Counted from the first letter of the stretch, positions 30,817 through 41,669 are shown. The stretch is DNA of 53,829 nt from Legionella tunisiensis (GCF_000308315.1 NZ_CALJ01000248.1:1-53829), one strand, 5' to 3'. Translations and numbers: made by a program. The notes: generated from the letters alone by a model not told the origin.

Positions 30817-31526
30817 TTATTCCGTTGACTGCTGTCCCTGCAATTTATTAATTGTCTCTTTTAATCCAGCCGGAGAGCCTATTTCATAAAAACGCTCAAA
30901 CACTTCATAACCATATAATTCTCCCTGAAGAGATAAATCGTGGAAAAATTCAGCCAAATCAAATGATTCCCCTATAGGTAAACGCTCTAAAAGAGATGCA
31001 GATAAAATACTTAATCCATAATCGATATATTTCATGTTAGGCGAAGGTTTCTGTTTGTTATATTCAATAATTTTATTGTCATGAAATAAGACATTACTCT
31101 TATCCCCCTGATTTTTATTTTTAAATACTGTCATTAAGGCAGGCTTGCCGCTTTCATGAAAACATCGCTCTACAGCTCTGAAATCAACAGGAAGATAGGA
31201 ATCACCATAAAGAATAAAAAAGCATCCCCTAAAAGCGTTAAGGCTTGTCTTAATGCACCACCCGTGCCGAGAAGATGAGGGCCATCCCAAGAATAACGCA
31301 CTTGTAAATCGTAGGCAGAACCATCACCCACAATCGCCTCAATTTGCCCACCTAAATGACCTACACAAAGGACCACGTCTCTTATCCCCTGCTGGTGTAA
31401 ATAACGGAGTTGATGATTAATAAAAAATTCGCCTGCTACTTTTACCAATGATTTAGGAATTTTTTCAGTAACAGGAAGTAAACGAGTCGCTAGCCCGCCG
31501 GCTAAAATAGCCACTGGTAAACTCAT
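30817..31526 (-). CDS. hddC: Nucleotidyltransferase, D-glycero-alpha-D-manno-heptose-1-phosphate guanylyltransferase type (HddC), one frameshift
   Basis: Sugar-phosphate nucleotidyltransferase fold with AILAGGLATRLLPVTEKIPKS (nucleotide loop), GTGGALRQAL, LYGDSYLPVDF (metal Asp) and YIDYGLSILS. The GGLATRL form and ~237-residue length fit HddC-type GDP-heptose synthases. MurU-like uridylyltransferases are the alternative. One A is missing in the plus-strand run 31216-31221. It is divergent from the rest of the cluster, but HddA and GmhA homologues a few kb away support the heptose role. Confidence 0.78.
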
Positions 31527-31662
31527 GTACAGCGTCCTCCCTCTTATTTAAGTCAATTTAGTAACTAACACCTTGATAAATATTTGCAGACAAATAGATA
31601 TAATGATATCAATGAAACTCCCATCTCATGGGAGTATAGATTTTTGGACAGGCCATTAACAG

Positions 31663-33068
31663 ATGATAAATAAGCAAAAAACAATGCATCGTCTCGCCTT
31701 GCGGTGATTGGCGCGGGGCCATCGGGTCTAGCTGTCAGCCTTTTTCTAAAGGATACACCCGAGATCCTGGAAAGTAAAAATCACGTTGGCGGGCATGCTT
31801 CATCGTTCTTCACCAACGGCTTTACGTTTGATTATGGCCCACACATTTTATTTTCTCGCGATAAAGATATTTTAGATTTTATTGTTGCCACCTTAGGAGA
31901 GAATGTTGCCCGATGTCGGCGTAACAATAAAATCTCCTATAAAGACCGATTGCTCAAATACCCTTTTGAGAATGACTTAAAAGCGCTATCGCTGGAAGAC
32001 AATTATGACTGTATCCGTCATTTTATTTTTAATCCGTATAAAGAAAAATACGCAAACCCAACCAATATGAAAGAATGGTTTTTAAAGACCTTTGGCGAAG
32101 GGATTTGTTCACATTATTTATTTCCCTACAATGAAAAAGTATGGAATATCCCGGTAGAACAACTGTCAATGTCCATGGCCGATCGCATTCCTAATCCTCC
32201 TCCTGAAGACATTCTCAAATCATCTCTGGGGTATACAACTGAAGGCTATTTGCATCAACTCTATTATTTCTATCCACAAACCGGTGGCTATCAAGCAATT
32301 AGTGAAGCTTGGAAGAAAGCGAGTCTCATTAACTATCAATTTACCGTTGATAGAGTCCAATTCGTTAACGGCAAAATCAGATTATTTGATCTACATGGCA
32401 ATATGAAAGAGTACGAACAAATTATCAGTACAATGCCTGTTCATGACCTCGTTACCAAGTTAGATATAACGATACCGGATGACATTAGATTAGCTGTCGA
32501 AAAATTAATTGTTAACCCTATGTTTGTTGTTTCTTTTGGTGTACGTGGTGTAGATAACCACCAATATACCGCGGTTTATTTTCCAGAAGTGGAATTCCTG
32601 GTTAATCGAATCAGTTATCCTTGTACATTTTCTGCAGCGAATGGACCAGAGGGACATTGGAGTTTACAAGCTGAAATCACTTGCGCCAAAAATTCCACAA
32701 CCTGGACTAGATCAGATACAGATATTTTAATGCACACTAAACTAGGCCTGCAAAAACGGAAACTGTTGCCTCCTGACGACGAAATTGTTTTTGAAAAAAT
32801 TGACCGTATAGAGCATTCTTATGTTGTTTACGACGTCGGCTATGAAGAAAATGTTGCGAAAGTGAGGTCTTGGTTTGCTTCCCTTGGGATATATTTATTG
32901 GGTCGTTTTAGTTATTTTGAGTATATTAACGTCGATATGGCAGTCGACAGAGCAATTAAGCTCGCCGCAACATTAAATGGTGATAAAGTGGATTGTCATC
33001 AAACCAAAGTACTCTATTTAAAAGATGCTTTAACTAAACTAACCGGATCTGCTTTATGTCAGATGTAA
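31663..33068 (+). CDS. FAD-dependent oxidoreductase, UDP-galactopyranose mutase / protoporphyrinogen-oxidase-like, one frameshift
   Basis: The N-terminal dinucleotide-binding motif VIGAGPSGLAVSLFL is followed by ESKNHVGGHASSF, FDYGPHILFSRD and YNEKVWNIPVEQLSMSMADRIP, the layout of GLF-like flavoproteins found in polysaccharide clusters. The A-run 31676-31681 is one base short. With it the frame begins at ATG 31663 instead of an internal GTG that cuts into the FAD motif. Restored length is ~468 residues. It overlaps the methyltransferase start by 13 bp, indicating an operon. Whether it isomerises a sugar ring or oxidises a lipid-linked glycan is unknown. Confidence 0.75.
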
Positions 33069-33842
33069 ATTTCATTTTGGATTTTCACAAGAATAAAGAT
33101 TACCCTTATCTGGAAGAAATTAATGAAGGTATTGTAAAGCAAATACCAGCGGCCAAAAGCTCAGCAGCTATTTTAGATATAGGCGCAGGTAGAGGCCTCT
33201 TGGGTGCTGCCTTAGCTCAACTTGGCTATGAAGTGTTTGCTCTGGAATCAAATGCCTTAATTGCTGAAGAAGCAAAGAAGAGAGTCCATCAAGTCATCTG
33301 TGCCGATATGCATGAAGTGGCAACTGTACGAGATGTCTTGCAAGGTAAAAATTTAATTACCTTGTTTTTCTGATGTGCTAGAACATGTTTATGATCCCTT
33401 ACAAATTCTGCGAGATTATCAGGAATTTCTTCAACAAGATGGAAAAATCCTGATCTCACTCCCCAATGTAGCAAATTGGCTCAATCGCTTACGCTTGATC
33501 TTTGGGATTTTTAATTATGAAATGACAGGCGTCATGGATCGTACTCATATACGTTTTTTCACTTTTCGCTCTGCTAAGAAAATGGTTCAAGCCAGTGGCT
33601 GTCGTATTGAAAAAGTAGACTGCACACCATTCCTTGTAAGAGCTTTTCTACCCATTATTAAATCTCTATTTGCGAGTAACAAACGCGATGACACGAGCTC
33701 CATTATTACATCACCTTATTATAAATTTTATTGTAAATTCTTATATCCTATTGAATATTGGATTAGCCGACTGATGCCTGGCTTATTCGCCTTTCGTATT
33801 ATCTTGGTTGCAAGCAAAATAGCTGGAGAAACAACTGAATGA
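33056..33842 (+). CDS. Class I SAM-dependent methyltransferase, one frameshift
   Basis: Motif I is AILDIGAGRGLLGAALAQ, followed by VFALESN. After the repaired frame come FSDVLEHVYDP and LISLPNVANWLNRLRL, as in Methyltransf_11/23 proteins that modify sugars in surface glycans. One T too many in the run 33365-33369 breaks the frame. Restored length is ~262 residues. The C-terminal half holds a hydrophobic stretch near YPIEYWISRLMPGLFAF. It is co-transcribed: it overlaps the gene before by 13 bp and the GT2 gene after by 4 bp (ATGA). Confidence 0.82.
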
Positions 33843-34528
33843 GCATTACAACAGATCCTACAGGAAAACGTGTTACTGTTGCCATGATTACCAAAAATGA
33901 AGAAAAAGCCGTAGGAAGCGTTATTCAAGATATCAAACAGGTTGTCCCTGATGCTGAAATTATTATTGTCGACTCCAGCACCGATCAAACAGCAACGATT
34001 GCCGAGGAACTGGGAGCCGGAGTAATTCGCCAAATTCCTCCTCGTGGCTATGGTCCAGCGATGGAACGCGCATTACGGGAAGCAAATCGCGACGTTATTA
34101 TCACTCTGGATTGTGATAATACTTACCCCAGCAAGAAAATTCCTGAACTTGCTTCACTAATACTCGATCAAGGCTATGACTTGGTTGATGCATCACGACT
34201 ACGCAAAAAACCACAAGCAATGCCCTGGCCTAACTATTTTGGCAATGTCGCGTTTGCCTGGCTAGCCAGTCTATTATTTTTTAGACATCTCACCGATCTG
34301 CACAGTGGAATGCGAGCCTACCGAAAAACCATGATCGATGCTTTACAATTTGACGCTCAAGGAGCAGCCCTCCCTGTTGAGCTACTCTTAAAACCAATCA
34401 TATCCGGTTATAAAGTACATACCGTGTTTATTGATTATCACGAAAGAATCGGACAGAGTAAAATGAATGCGTTAGATACGAGTTGGTGGACTATAAAGCG
34501 CATCATTAAAGTCAGGATGCATTCATAA
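33839..34528 (+). CDS. Glycosyltransferase family 2, dolichyl-phosphate-mannose-synthase-like
   Basis: A 229-residue intact GT-A protein. VAMITKNEEKAVGSVIQDI is the donor-binding start, IIIVDSSTDQTATIA follows, VIITLDCDNTYPS holds the D-x-D-type metal site, and DLHSGMRAYRKTM is the acceptor-side motif of the DPM1-like group. Such enzymes often charge undecaprenyl phosphate. It is translationally coupled to the methyltransferase (ATGA overlap). Confidence 0.87.
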   Translation: MSITTDPTGKRVTVAMITKNEEKAVGSVIQDIKQVVPDAEIIIVDSSTDQTATIAEELGAGVIRQIPPRGYGPAMERALREANRDVIITLDCDNTYPSKKIPELASLILDQGYDLVDASRLRKKPQAMPWPNYFGNVAFAWLASLLFFRHLTDLHSGMRAYRKTMIDALQFDAQGAALPVELLLKPIISGYKVHTVFIDYHERIGQSKMNALDTSWWTIKRIIKVRMHS

Positions 34529-34771
34529 AATTACCAATGGCGTCTGGTAGCCAAATCCAAGTTAACTTTCTGATTTTTATTATTTTGTTCATATAGAATT
34601 TAAATTTTAATCCCCGACAAATTGCAGAATAAACCTTTTGCAATTACAGAAGAAAAGACTTACATTACAATTGAAACCCGTTAACTCCTAGCTGGAGAAA
34701 TCTTCGATAATTAAATTTTAGCCCTATTTGATCGCATGAAGCCGAAAAATCTTTAATGAAGAAGAACAACA

Positions 34772-35369
34772 ATGGTCTATACCAAACAACATTTGAACGA
34801 AACAATAGAAATTCTTAATCAGCTAGATGTTAATGCAATCGAACAAATGGTTACTTGCCTTGCCAACCTCAAAGAAACGGGAGGACGCCTATTCTTCCTA
34901 GGTGTTGGAGGAAGTGCAGCCAACTGTTCACATGCAGTCAATGATTTTCGCAAGATAATTGGTATTGAAGCCTACACACCTACTGATAATGTCGCAGAAC
35001 TTACCGCTCGAACTAACGATGATGGATGGGCAACAACCTTTGTCGAATGGTTAAAAGTCAGCAAACTTTCAACCAAAGATATGGTGTTTGTGTTCTCGGT
35101 GGGAGGTGGTAATTTAGCTGAGAATGTCAGTCCAAATCTTGTGATGGCCTTACAATATGCAAAGACAATAGGAACAAAAATAACGGGGATTGTAGGACGA
35201 GATGGGGGGTTATACAGCCCAAGTGGCGGATGTTTGCATTATTATTCCAACAATTAACAAGGAAACAATAACACCGCACACCGAAGCGCTACAAGCAGTG
35301 GTTTGGCATTTGTTGGCCTCACATCCAAAATTGAAAGACAAGACTAAAATGTCCGCTCGGTTCACCTGA
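34772..35369 (+). CDS. gmhA: SIS-domain sedoheptulose-7-phosphate isomerase (GmhA type), one frameshift
   Basis: The SIS fold shows FFLGVGGSAANCSHAVNDFRK (sugar-phosphate loop), ELTARTNDDGWATTFVEWL and VFVFSVGGGN. One G too many in the G6 run at 35204-35209. Repair gives DGGYTAQVADVCIIIP and a ~198-residue protein. GmhA homologues turn sedoheptulose 7-phosphate into D-glycero-D-manno-heptose 7-phosphate, the first step towards GDP-heptose, which fits the neighbouring HddA. The 243-bp gap before it contains only AT-rich sequence that may hold a promoter. Confidence 0.82.
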
Positions 35370-35379
35370 GGAGCTCTTT

Positions 35380-36116
35380 GTGAGGAAGTATGATGAACGA
35401 AAAATTGAGCAATTAAAGGTAAAATATTTTCCGATGGCGCTGACAGAACAAATATCCTGGCAATGCACCACAAGCCTTATATTAAGGGATGGACTACTAA
35501 TCCAACACTAATGCGCCAGGAAGGTATAATGGATTACCAAGCCTTTGCGCAAGAAATTCTTACTCTTATTCCTGACCAACCTATCTCTTTTGAAGTACTG
35601 TCAGATGATTTTAGTGAAATGGAACAACAAGCGCTGCAGATTGCTTCATGGGGCGACAACGTCTATGTCAAGATTCCAATTACCAACACACGGCGTGAAA
35701 CCTGTCATGCTTTAGTGAAAAGGCTAGCTGCTCAGCACGTTAAATTAAATATAACAGCTGTGATGACCTTGGAACAGGTTCGTCATATTACGTCCGCATT
35801 GTCTCCAGAGGTACCTAGTTATATTTCCATATTTGCTGGCCGTATTGCAGATACAGGGTTAGATCCCCTACCCATAATGGCAGAGGCTTTAGGGATCATG
35901 AAAGCAAATCCCTTAGCCGAATTAATCTGGGCCAGCCCGCGTGAACTGTTCAACATATTTCAAGCAGATGCTATTGGTTGCCACATTATTACTGTCACTA
36001 AAGATATTCTGAAAAAACTACCCTTGATTGGTTATAATTTAGAAGATTACTCTCTCGATACAGTAAAAATGTTTTACAACGATGCGATGGCAGCTGGATT
36101 CGAGTTATCCCGTTAG
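35380..36116 (+). CDS. Transaldolase-family protein, one frameshift
   Basis: TIM-barrel aldolase of the transaldolase family. KIFSDGADRTNILAM is the first strand, YIKGWTTNPTLMRQEGI the TNPT motif, NVYVKIPITNT contains the Schiff-base Lys, and SIFAGRIADTGLDP the phosphate end. One A is missing in the run 35421-35424; with it the frame begins at GTG 35380, behind GAGGAG. Restored length is ~245 residues. In glycan clusters with GmhA and HddA this type may supply or process sedoheptulose 7-phosphate; that is inferred from context. Confidence 0.8.
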
Positions 36117-36124
36117 GAGAGGCC

Positions 36125-37103
36125 ATGATTATTGCTCGTAGTCCATTGCGGATTACACTAGGTGGTGGTGGAACGGATTTGCCGTCTTATTACCACGAAC
36201 ATGAGGGATTTTTAATTGCAGGAGCAATTAACAAATACGTCTATGTCACCGCAATGAGACCCTTTAGCAAAGGAATTTATCTCAAGTATTCTGAATTGGA
36301 GCATGTCAGCTCTGTGGATGAGATAAAACATCGCATTATTCGAGAGGTTTTACGCTTACCCGAGTTGCATTCGAATCAAATTGAGCTTGCTTCCCTGGCT
36401 GATATTCCAGCTGGTACAGGTCTAGGTTCATCCGGCAGTTTTACTACCGCTTTATTAGTCGCACTCTATGCTCATAATCACAAATTGATTTATCCTCAAG
36501 AATTAGCCGAATTGGCCTGCCGTATTGAAATAGAGGGTTTGGGAGAACCCATTGGTAAACAGGACCAATATATCGCTGCTTACGGTGGTTTAACTTGTTT
36601 TACCTTTCATAAAAATGATCAAGTAACAGCAAGCTCTCTAACTATTTCGAAAGATATGTTGTTTGATTTAGAAGATAATCTTTTACTTTTTTACGGGTTA
36701 TTCAAGAAGCGCGGGGAGTATTCTCCAAGATCAAAAAGATAAAACCCAAGAAGGCGATGATAAAATGCTACAAAATTTACATTTTATCAAAAAATTGGGT
36801 TATCAAATCAAAGATGCTTTGGAGCAAGGCAATGGCCTTCGCTTCGGTGAGTTGATGCATGAACACTGGGAGTATAAAAAGCAGCGTTCGACCGGTATGA
36901 GCAGTGAACAAATTAATGCATGGTACGAACTTGGCATGAAAAATGGTGCTGTTGGTGGGAAATTAGTCGGTGCTGGCGGCGGTGGTTTTTTAATGTTTTA
37001 TGCTACTGATCGGAATAAACTGCGTCACGCAATGCGTCGAGCAGGTTTGGAAGAGGTTCGCTTTAGTTTTGATTTTGAGGGAACAAAAGTGGTACTTTCA
37101 TGA
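36125..37103 (+). CDS. hddA: GHMP kinase, D-glycero-alpha-D-manno-heptose-7-phosphate kinase (HddA type), one frameshift
   Basis: GHMP signatures in order: SPLRITLGGGGTDLPSYYHE at the N-terminus (typical of HddA), the ATP motif PAGTGLGSSGSF, and the C-terminal KLVGAGGGGFLMF. One T is missing in the run 36687-36692; with it TGYSRSAGSILQDQ joins the halves to ~326 residues. HddA adds the 1-phosphate before HddC guanylylation. The stop overlaps the next start (ATGA at 37100-37103). No GmhB-type phosphatase is in the window. Confidence 0.85.
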
Positions 37104-38509
37104 GCCAAAGCACACAATTTGCTTTTACGACTGAAAAATGGCTTTGCCGTTGGGCAATAATTACCTATGTTCTTATGGTGTACGCTTTTTACCCAGCTTT
37201 TCATTTATCATTCAACGCCGTACCTCAAAGTTTATACCAATATTTAACAGAGAGTTTTTTATCTGGGCATTTAAATTTACTCGTATCACCTTCACCTGAA
37301 TTACTTCAGTTAGCAGATCCTTATGATCCGATCCAAAATAGTCACTTTCGATTACATGACGCCTCTCTTTATAAAGGCAAATATTATCTTTATTTTGGCC
37401 CCCTCCCAGTTGTCGTGTTTTATCTGCCCTTTAAGTTATTAACAGGTTACTACCCTTCGGGCGGCTTGGCCTCATTCGTTTTCCTTTCATCAGGATTTAT
37501 AGTTAGTTTTTATTGCTAATAAAAATTAAAGAACGCTATTTTCCTCGTGTTTCGGAACTTCAGTTAGTCTTAATGGCCTCACTATTAGGATTCGCTAACG
37601 GCGCTCCTTTTTTAATGTCCAGGCCTATAACCTACGAAGTTGCAATTGCTGCTGCTTATTGCTTCATGAGTTTCGCTTTATTTTTCCTCTATAGGATTTT
37701 TCAGCAATATAAAACAAACGATATTGTTCTGTTCAGTCTTTGCTTATCCTTGTGTGTAGCTGCAAGACCACATTTTGTTTTAGTTTGTTTTTTATACTAC
37801 CCGCACTTTTAATTTATCTGTTCAGGCTCACTACCAAAAACCGGTTCACATTGGTCATGGCCTTATTTATTCCAGCAGCGATTGTTGGGACTCTTTTAGC
37901 ACTCTACAACTACTTGAGATTTGGCTCCATTTTCGATTTTGGTCATATTTGGCAACTTTCATGCAACAACATAAAGGCGTTGCATCTTGAATTAGCTGCC
38001 TTGGGAAAAATTCCTCGTAATCTTGCTTATAGTTTTTATTTCTATTTCTTACAGCCATTCACAGCAGGTCTTACTTTTCCCTATTTAGGACTGCGCTGGC
38101 ATAAGTGTTGGTACCACATTGATAATGACTATTATCTTGAAGCAGTTGCCGGCGTGTTAACGACTACCCCGTTTATTCTTTTAATTTTGGCCTTGCCCAA
38201 ACTGCTTAGAATCTATTTCAAAGAAAACAAAACAGAGATAATTCCTTTACTTCATTTTTTGCGCGTTACTTTTTTATTCCTCTTATTATTGTCATTTTTC
38301 TGCTTTTCCTCCCCTTCGCTGTGCAGCGCTATCAGGTAGATTTCATTCCCTATTGGATTATGCTTGCAATTATTACGCTTTGGTTATACGAAGATTATGC
38401 AGGCCATTCAACGTGGTTTAAATTAGTCAAAGTTCTTTTTGTCATCTCTGCAATCATTAGTGTTTATATGGGTATCAGTTTCGGCCTGGCCTACTGGATT
38501 TTGGTGTAG
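37100..38509 (+). CDS. Polytopic membrane protein of the glycan cluster, probable lipid-linked-sugar glycosyltransferase, three frameshifts
   Basis: A protein of ~470 residues after repair with about 10-11 hydrophobic helices. A large first periplasmic loop holds PYDPIQNSHFRLHDASLYKGK and YYLYFGPLPVV, and the conserved NYLRFGSIFDFGH sits before a later helix. The overall look is that of GT-C-like proteins in bacterial polysaccharide loci, but no catalytic acid pair is certain. The T-runs 37507-37511, 37788-37793 and 38270-38275 are each one base short. It is translationally coupled to hddA and ends convergently to the epimerase gene. Confidence 0.7.
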
Positions 38510-38573
38510 CATAACCTGCATCTTTTTCTTTATTGTTTCGTTGATGTCTTGTACTAAAAGCAAAATCTACCAA

Positions 38574-39539
38574 TTATGCCAACAGCTCTAATTCCTTAAT
38601 CATCGCCAAAACGGATGCTTCCATTGCCTGAGCCGAGTTTCGTTGACAACGCCATCCTAAGGAATGCATTTTCTCGCTATTTAAACGCACGACAGGAACA
38701 TCGCCTTTCCATCCTCTATCACCACCAGAAAATCGAAAATTGACTGGCTCTTTTATCGCCATACATTTCACAACAATTTTAGCAATATCATGGACACTTA
38801 TATAATCGCCAGTAGCCACATTATATACTTCATATGTTTGCGTTAATTGGCTATTTGCCAGTAAAACTGCAGCAATGACATCTTGAATATGGATATACGA
38901 TTTGCTTTGTGTGCCATCGCCTAAAATTTCCAGGATACTCGGATCGTTTCTAAGCTTTCTTATAAAATCATACCCCACTCCATGTGTTTGACGCGGCCCT
39001 ACTACATTCGCAAAGCGGAAAACGCAAGCGGTCATATCAAACATATGACAATAACTGCAAATAAACGCTTCACTGCCTAATTTACTTGCTCCGTAGGTAG
39101 AAATAGGATACATACCGCCTTGATTCTCAGGACTTTCTATATCGACTTCACCATAGACTCCGCTACCAGAGGTGTAGATAATGCGCTTCACCTTTGCCAA
39201 TCGTGCTGCTTCTAACACTTGGAAAGTAAGATAAATGCCATCTGTAAAATCGATACCTGGCTCCTTGACTGCTCGAGCAATATCTGGATTAGCAGCAAAA
39301 TGCATAACAACCTCATGGCCTGCGATTGCCTTATTCAGTTTGTCGCTCTCTTTAACATCACCGTTAATCACTGAAAAACGCGAATCACCCTTATGCTGTT
39401 GATAATGCCATGCTTTACCAGAGGAAAAATTATCATACACAGTTACTTTTTGAGTTGTTTTCTCCGCTAACAATGCATCGACAAAATGAGAACCTATAAA
39501 ACCTGCTCCACCGACAAGAAAATATGTTTTGAAAAGCAT
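38574..39539 (-). CDS. NAD-dependent nucleotide-sugar epimerase/dehydratase (extended SDR)
   Basis: A 321-residue intact protein. NAD loop GGAGFIGSHF, FAANPDIARA, the catalytic block SGSGVYGEVD and YGASKLGSEAFI (YxxxK), then RFANVVGPRQ and SYIHIQDVIAA. It is of the UDP-glucose 4-epimerase / GDP-mannose dehydratase group. With a GDP-heptose pathway beside it, a GDP-heptose-modifying enzyme is possible, but the substrate cannot be read from sequence. It is convergent with the preceding gene and has its own promoter side at 39540 onward. Confidence 0.85.
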   Translation of the reverse strand: MLFKTYFLVGGAGFIGSHFVDALLAEKTTQKVTVYDNFSSGKAWHYQQHKGDSRFSVINGDVKESDKLNKAIAGHEVVMHFAANPDIARAVKEPGIDFTDGIYLTFQVLEAARLAKVKRIIYTSGSGVYGEVDIESPENQGGMYPISTYGASKLGSEAFICSYCHMFDMTACVFRFANVVGPRQTHGVGYDFIRKLRNDPSILEILGDGTQSKSYIHIQDVIAAVLLANSQLTQTYEVYNVATGDYISVHDIAKIVVKCMAIKEPVNFRFSGGDRGWKGDVPVVRLNSEKMHSLGWRCQRNSAQAMEASVLAMIKELELLA

Positions 39540-40133
39540 TTTTATCCCTGAATTTAATCGGCTAATCTTTGTCAGTACTATAAAATATTATTTTTATAAT
39601 CAAAGAGTTCTCGCCAAGATAAATTGGATGAAACTGTATACACAGACTCTTATTGACATAAATTTTAGATTAAGTTTGCTCTTCTTAAAGACAAGAAAAT
39701 GTATGTATACCCCATTGATCACTCCTTGCTGTTTCAAACCACCTCTGCTCCTTTAGCAATAGCTAGGAAAATTATTTTGGCCAGTATTTTACTGTCAGAA
39801 AACTTGAGCTCATTGAAGCTGCTATTCATTGTTGTTTTGGCGATAACATTTGTAAAGGAAATTTCGGCCATCCATGATACCTGTTGACGACACTGTCCCA
39901 GGTAGAATCTGTATAGAAGGAATTGCTCAAATTACAGCGCTTGAAAGTGCAGTTCAAGCAAAAGACATCAGCTCTCTACAAGCTGAAAATAGATGGCATA
40001 TATTTAGACAATAGATTCAAAGAAGAAGGAAGATGAGACGAGCCTGGATTCCACATTGGTTATTTAATCACTTTTTCAATGTACGCCAAGAGTTTTTGAC
40101 TCCTGGCAGGACTCAAAGTAATTATGGAGGGCA
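39540..40133. other. Gene-poor region with possible decayed coding fragments
   Basis: About 600 bp with no intact gene. Plus-strand stretches with a protein-like look are 39807-39876 (contains ELIEAAIHCCFGDN), an ATG frame 39874-40014 (about 46 codons, with ITALESAVQAKDISSLQAE), and a different frame near 39930-40100 containing LKIDGIYLDNRFKEEGR. They do not join by simple homopolymer repairs, so I regard this as decayed accessory DNA. No RNA gene or repeat seen. Confidence 0.35.
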
Positions 40134-40620
40134 TTACATTCCTATGTTCGCAGCCAGAAAAGCGTCGGCTCTACGATCTGGTAGATGAGTTGCCATTGTA
40201 ATAAGTTGTGATGTAAAATTGAGCAAGTTAAATGTTAATGAAGCAGTAAGACTGGTTAGTACGACTGGAGTCATTGCTAGTCCTAAAACAGCGGCTCCGA
40301 CACAAGCCGAAGTAAACGCAAAAAGCTGTCCTGAAACATATATTTGCTGTCAGTGTTGTCATCTGTGCAAGAAAAGAAGCATCACGTTTAGGCTCGCTGA
40401 TTAACATTTTGTGTACAACCATAGCTGGAACAATTAAGAGCGCGCCTCCAAGAGCACAAGCCCCAGCCATTGTGGCTATAGTTCCCAAAGTAGGTATGGA
40501 ACTTTCAGCAGCAGATAATAAAAGGGAACCAAAAACACCTTTTCTTGCACCACCGAGCGCCCCAAGCGCAACATCACCTGCTAATTGCAGCTTGGTTCTA
40601 TCCTTAAAAAAGTCAGTCAT
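40134..40620 (-). CDS. Glycine/alanine-rich hydrophobic protein of unknown function, one frameshift
   Basis: Not recognised. It begins MTDFFKDRTKLQLAGDVALG and has a Gly/Ala-rich hydrophobic hairpin (GTIATMAGACALGGALLIVP), a charged linker SEPKRDAS, and, after removal of one base in the run 40343-40345, a second hydrophobic pair (FTSACVGAAVLGLAMTPVV, then a Thr/Leu-rich segment). It ends AFLAANIGM, ~162 residues. Two membrane-inserting hairpins without signal peptide are compatible with a membrane-associated effector, but equally with an ordinary small membrane protein. The repair site is not a long homopolymer, so the C-terminal part is less certain. Confidence 0.45.
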
Positions 40621-40778
40621 TTTTAGTTTTCTTCGTTGAACAAATTTAGGTGCGATTGTAATCAAATTAAATAGTCAATATCAAGCTCATTAACTCGTCA
40701 TATTCTGGACTAAATCCAAGCTACTACAGATATTGCCCTTACAAATAATAGGATATCTCCGTTATTAGAGTCATATCT

Positions 40779-41669
40779 CTATCTCACTGCAAGGCACTGT
40801 ACTTCTAATACTTTATTTTCATTATTACCACGACTTAATAAGTCCAAGCACGGATAGGGACAGTCACCTTCCCTACTCGTGCTTGAGTCACGAATTTCCT
40901 CAATTAATATCCGTTCTATAAGGGATGAGAATAGGAGATTTTTTTGCACTAGCTCTATGGCAGATACGTCAATGCCAAGTGCATCCCAAACTTGCAGAAT
41001 ACACTGATCAACAAAGGTCTTTTCTTCCTCTATCTTACTCGAGGAATACTTTTCTTGAAGAGCGCTATAATTTTCTTCATCTTCCGATAAGATCGCTCTT
41101 AGTTTATCATGCAAGCGATTAAATATAGCAAACCACTCATTGAGCACAAACAATAATACTATAGAACCAAGGGCACCGAAGGTGTTTGTATTACCTTTAA
41201 TATAACTTACCACATCACCAAGTAAGTTAATTTTTGAAACAGCATCGTAGTTAGGCGATGCCAAAAGTGCATGGATATAAATCATACAAGGTCCAGGCAT
41301 ACCAGCTCGAACTTGCGTCATTACTCCCATTTTTTCTAATTTTTTAAGTCTGTCATCAGCATTAACCTCTTTCATTTCTTTAAGAATTGTCAGCGAAGCT
41401 AATAGATGCGCAATAGCAGGTACGCCAGCTTCAATGGATGAAGGTAGATACAGATTTTTAAAGGATTCTAAAACAGGATTTAATAACCTCTTGATACAAC
41501 TTAACTCATCTTCAGCGTCCCAACTAATCTCAGGCAACTCTGGAGCATAACTCCCCTGTGTTATGGATTGCATGTACTCATATACTGCGTTAGACAAAGC
41601 AATCTCTTTTTCACGGAGCGTGCCTTCTCTTGCTTGTAACGACTTTGAATAAAAAAATTTTGCAAACAT
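40779..41669 (-). CDS. Unknown 296-residue protein, second gene of a two-gene unit
   Basis: Intact and not recognised. Mostly helical. One hydrophobic stretch near residues 165-185 (FGALGSIVLLFVLNEWFAIF), flanked by LLGDVVSYIKG and RLHDKLRAILSEDEE, may be a membrane segment. The C-terminus carries several Cys (DCPYPCLDLL). No signal peptide. It lies 69 bp downstream of the 574-residue gene on the same strand. The gap holds an imperfect hairpin, GTGAATT/AATTCAC (41703-41709 and 41720-41726), which may attenuate rather than separate transcription. Confidence 0.65.
   Translation of the reverse strand: MFAKFFYSKSLQAREGTLREKEIALSNAVYEYMQSITQGSYAPELPEISWDAEDELSCIKRLLNPVLESFKNLYLPSSIEAGVPAIAHLLASLTILKEMKEVNADDRLKKLEKMGVMTQVRAGMPGPCMIYIHALLASPNYDAVSKINLLGDVVSYIKGNTNTFGALGSIVLLFVLNEWFAIFNRLHDKLRAILSEDEENYSALQEKYSSSKIEEEKTFVDQCILQVWDALGIDVSAIELVQKNLLFSSLIERILIEEIRDSSTSREGDCPYPCLDLLSRGNNENKVLEVQCLAVR

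Noticed and set aside
39529-39887. Plus-strand frames overlapping the epimerase promoter region
   Set aside because: No SD, composition unlike a protein, and they overlap in incompatible frames.
40409-40639. Plus-strand frame of 76 codons
   Set aside because: It is the complement of the Gly/Ala-rich minus-strand gene, which has the better start and hydrophobic pattern.
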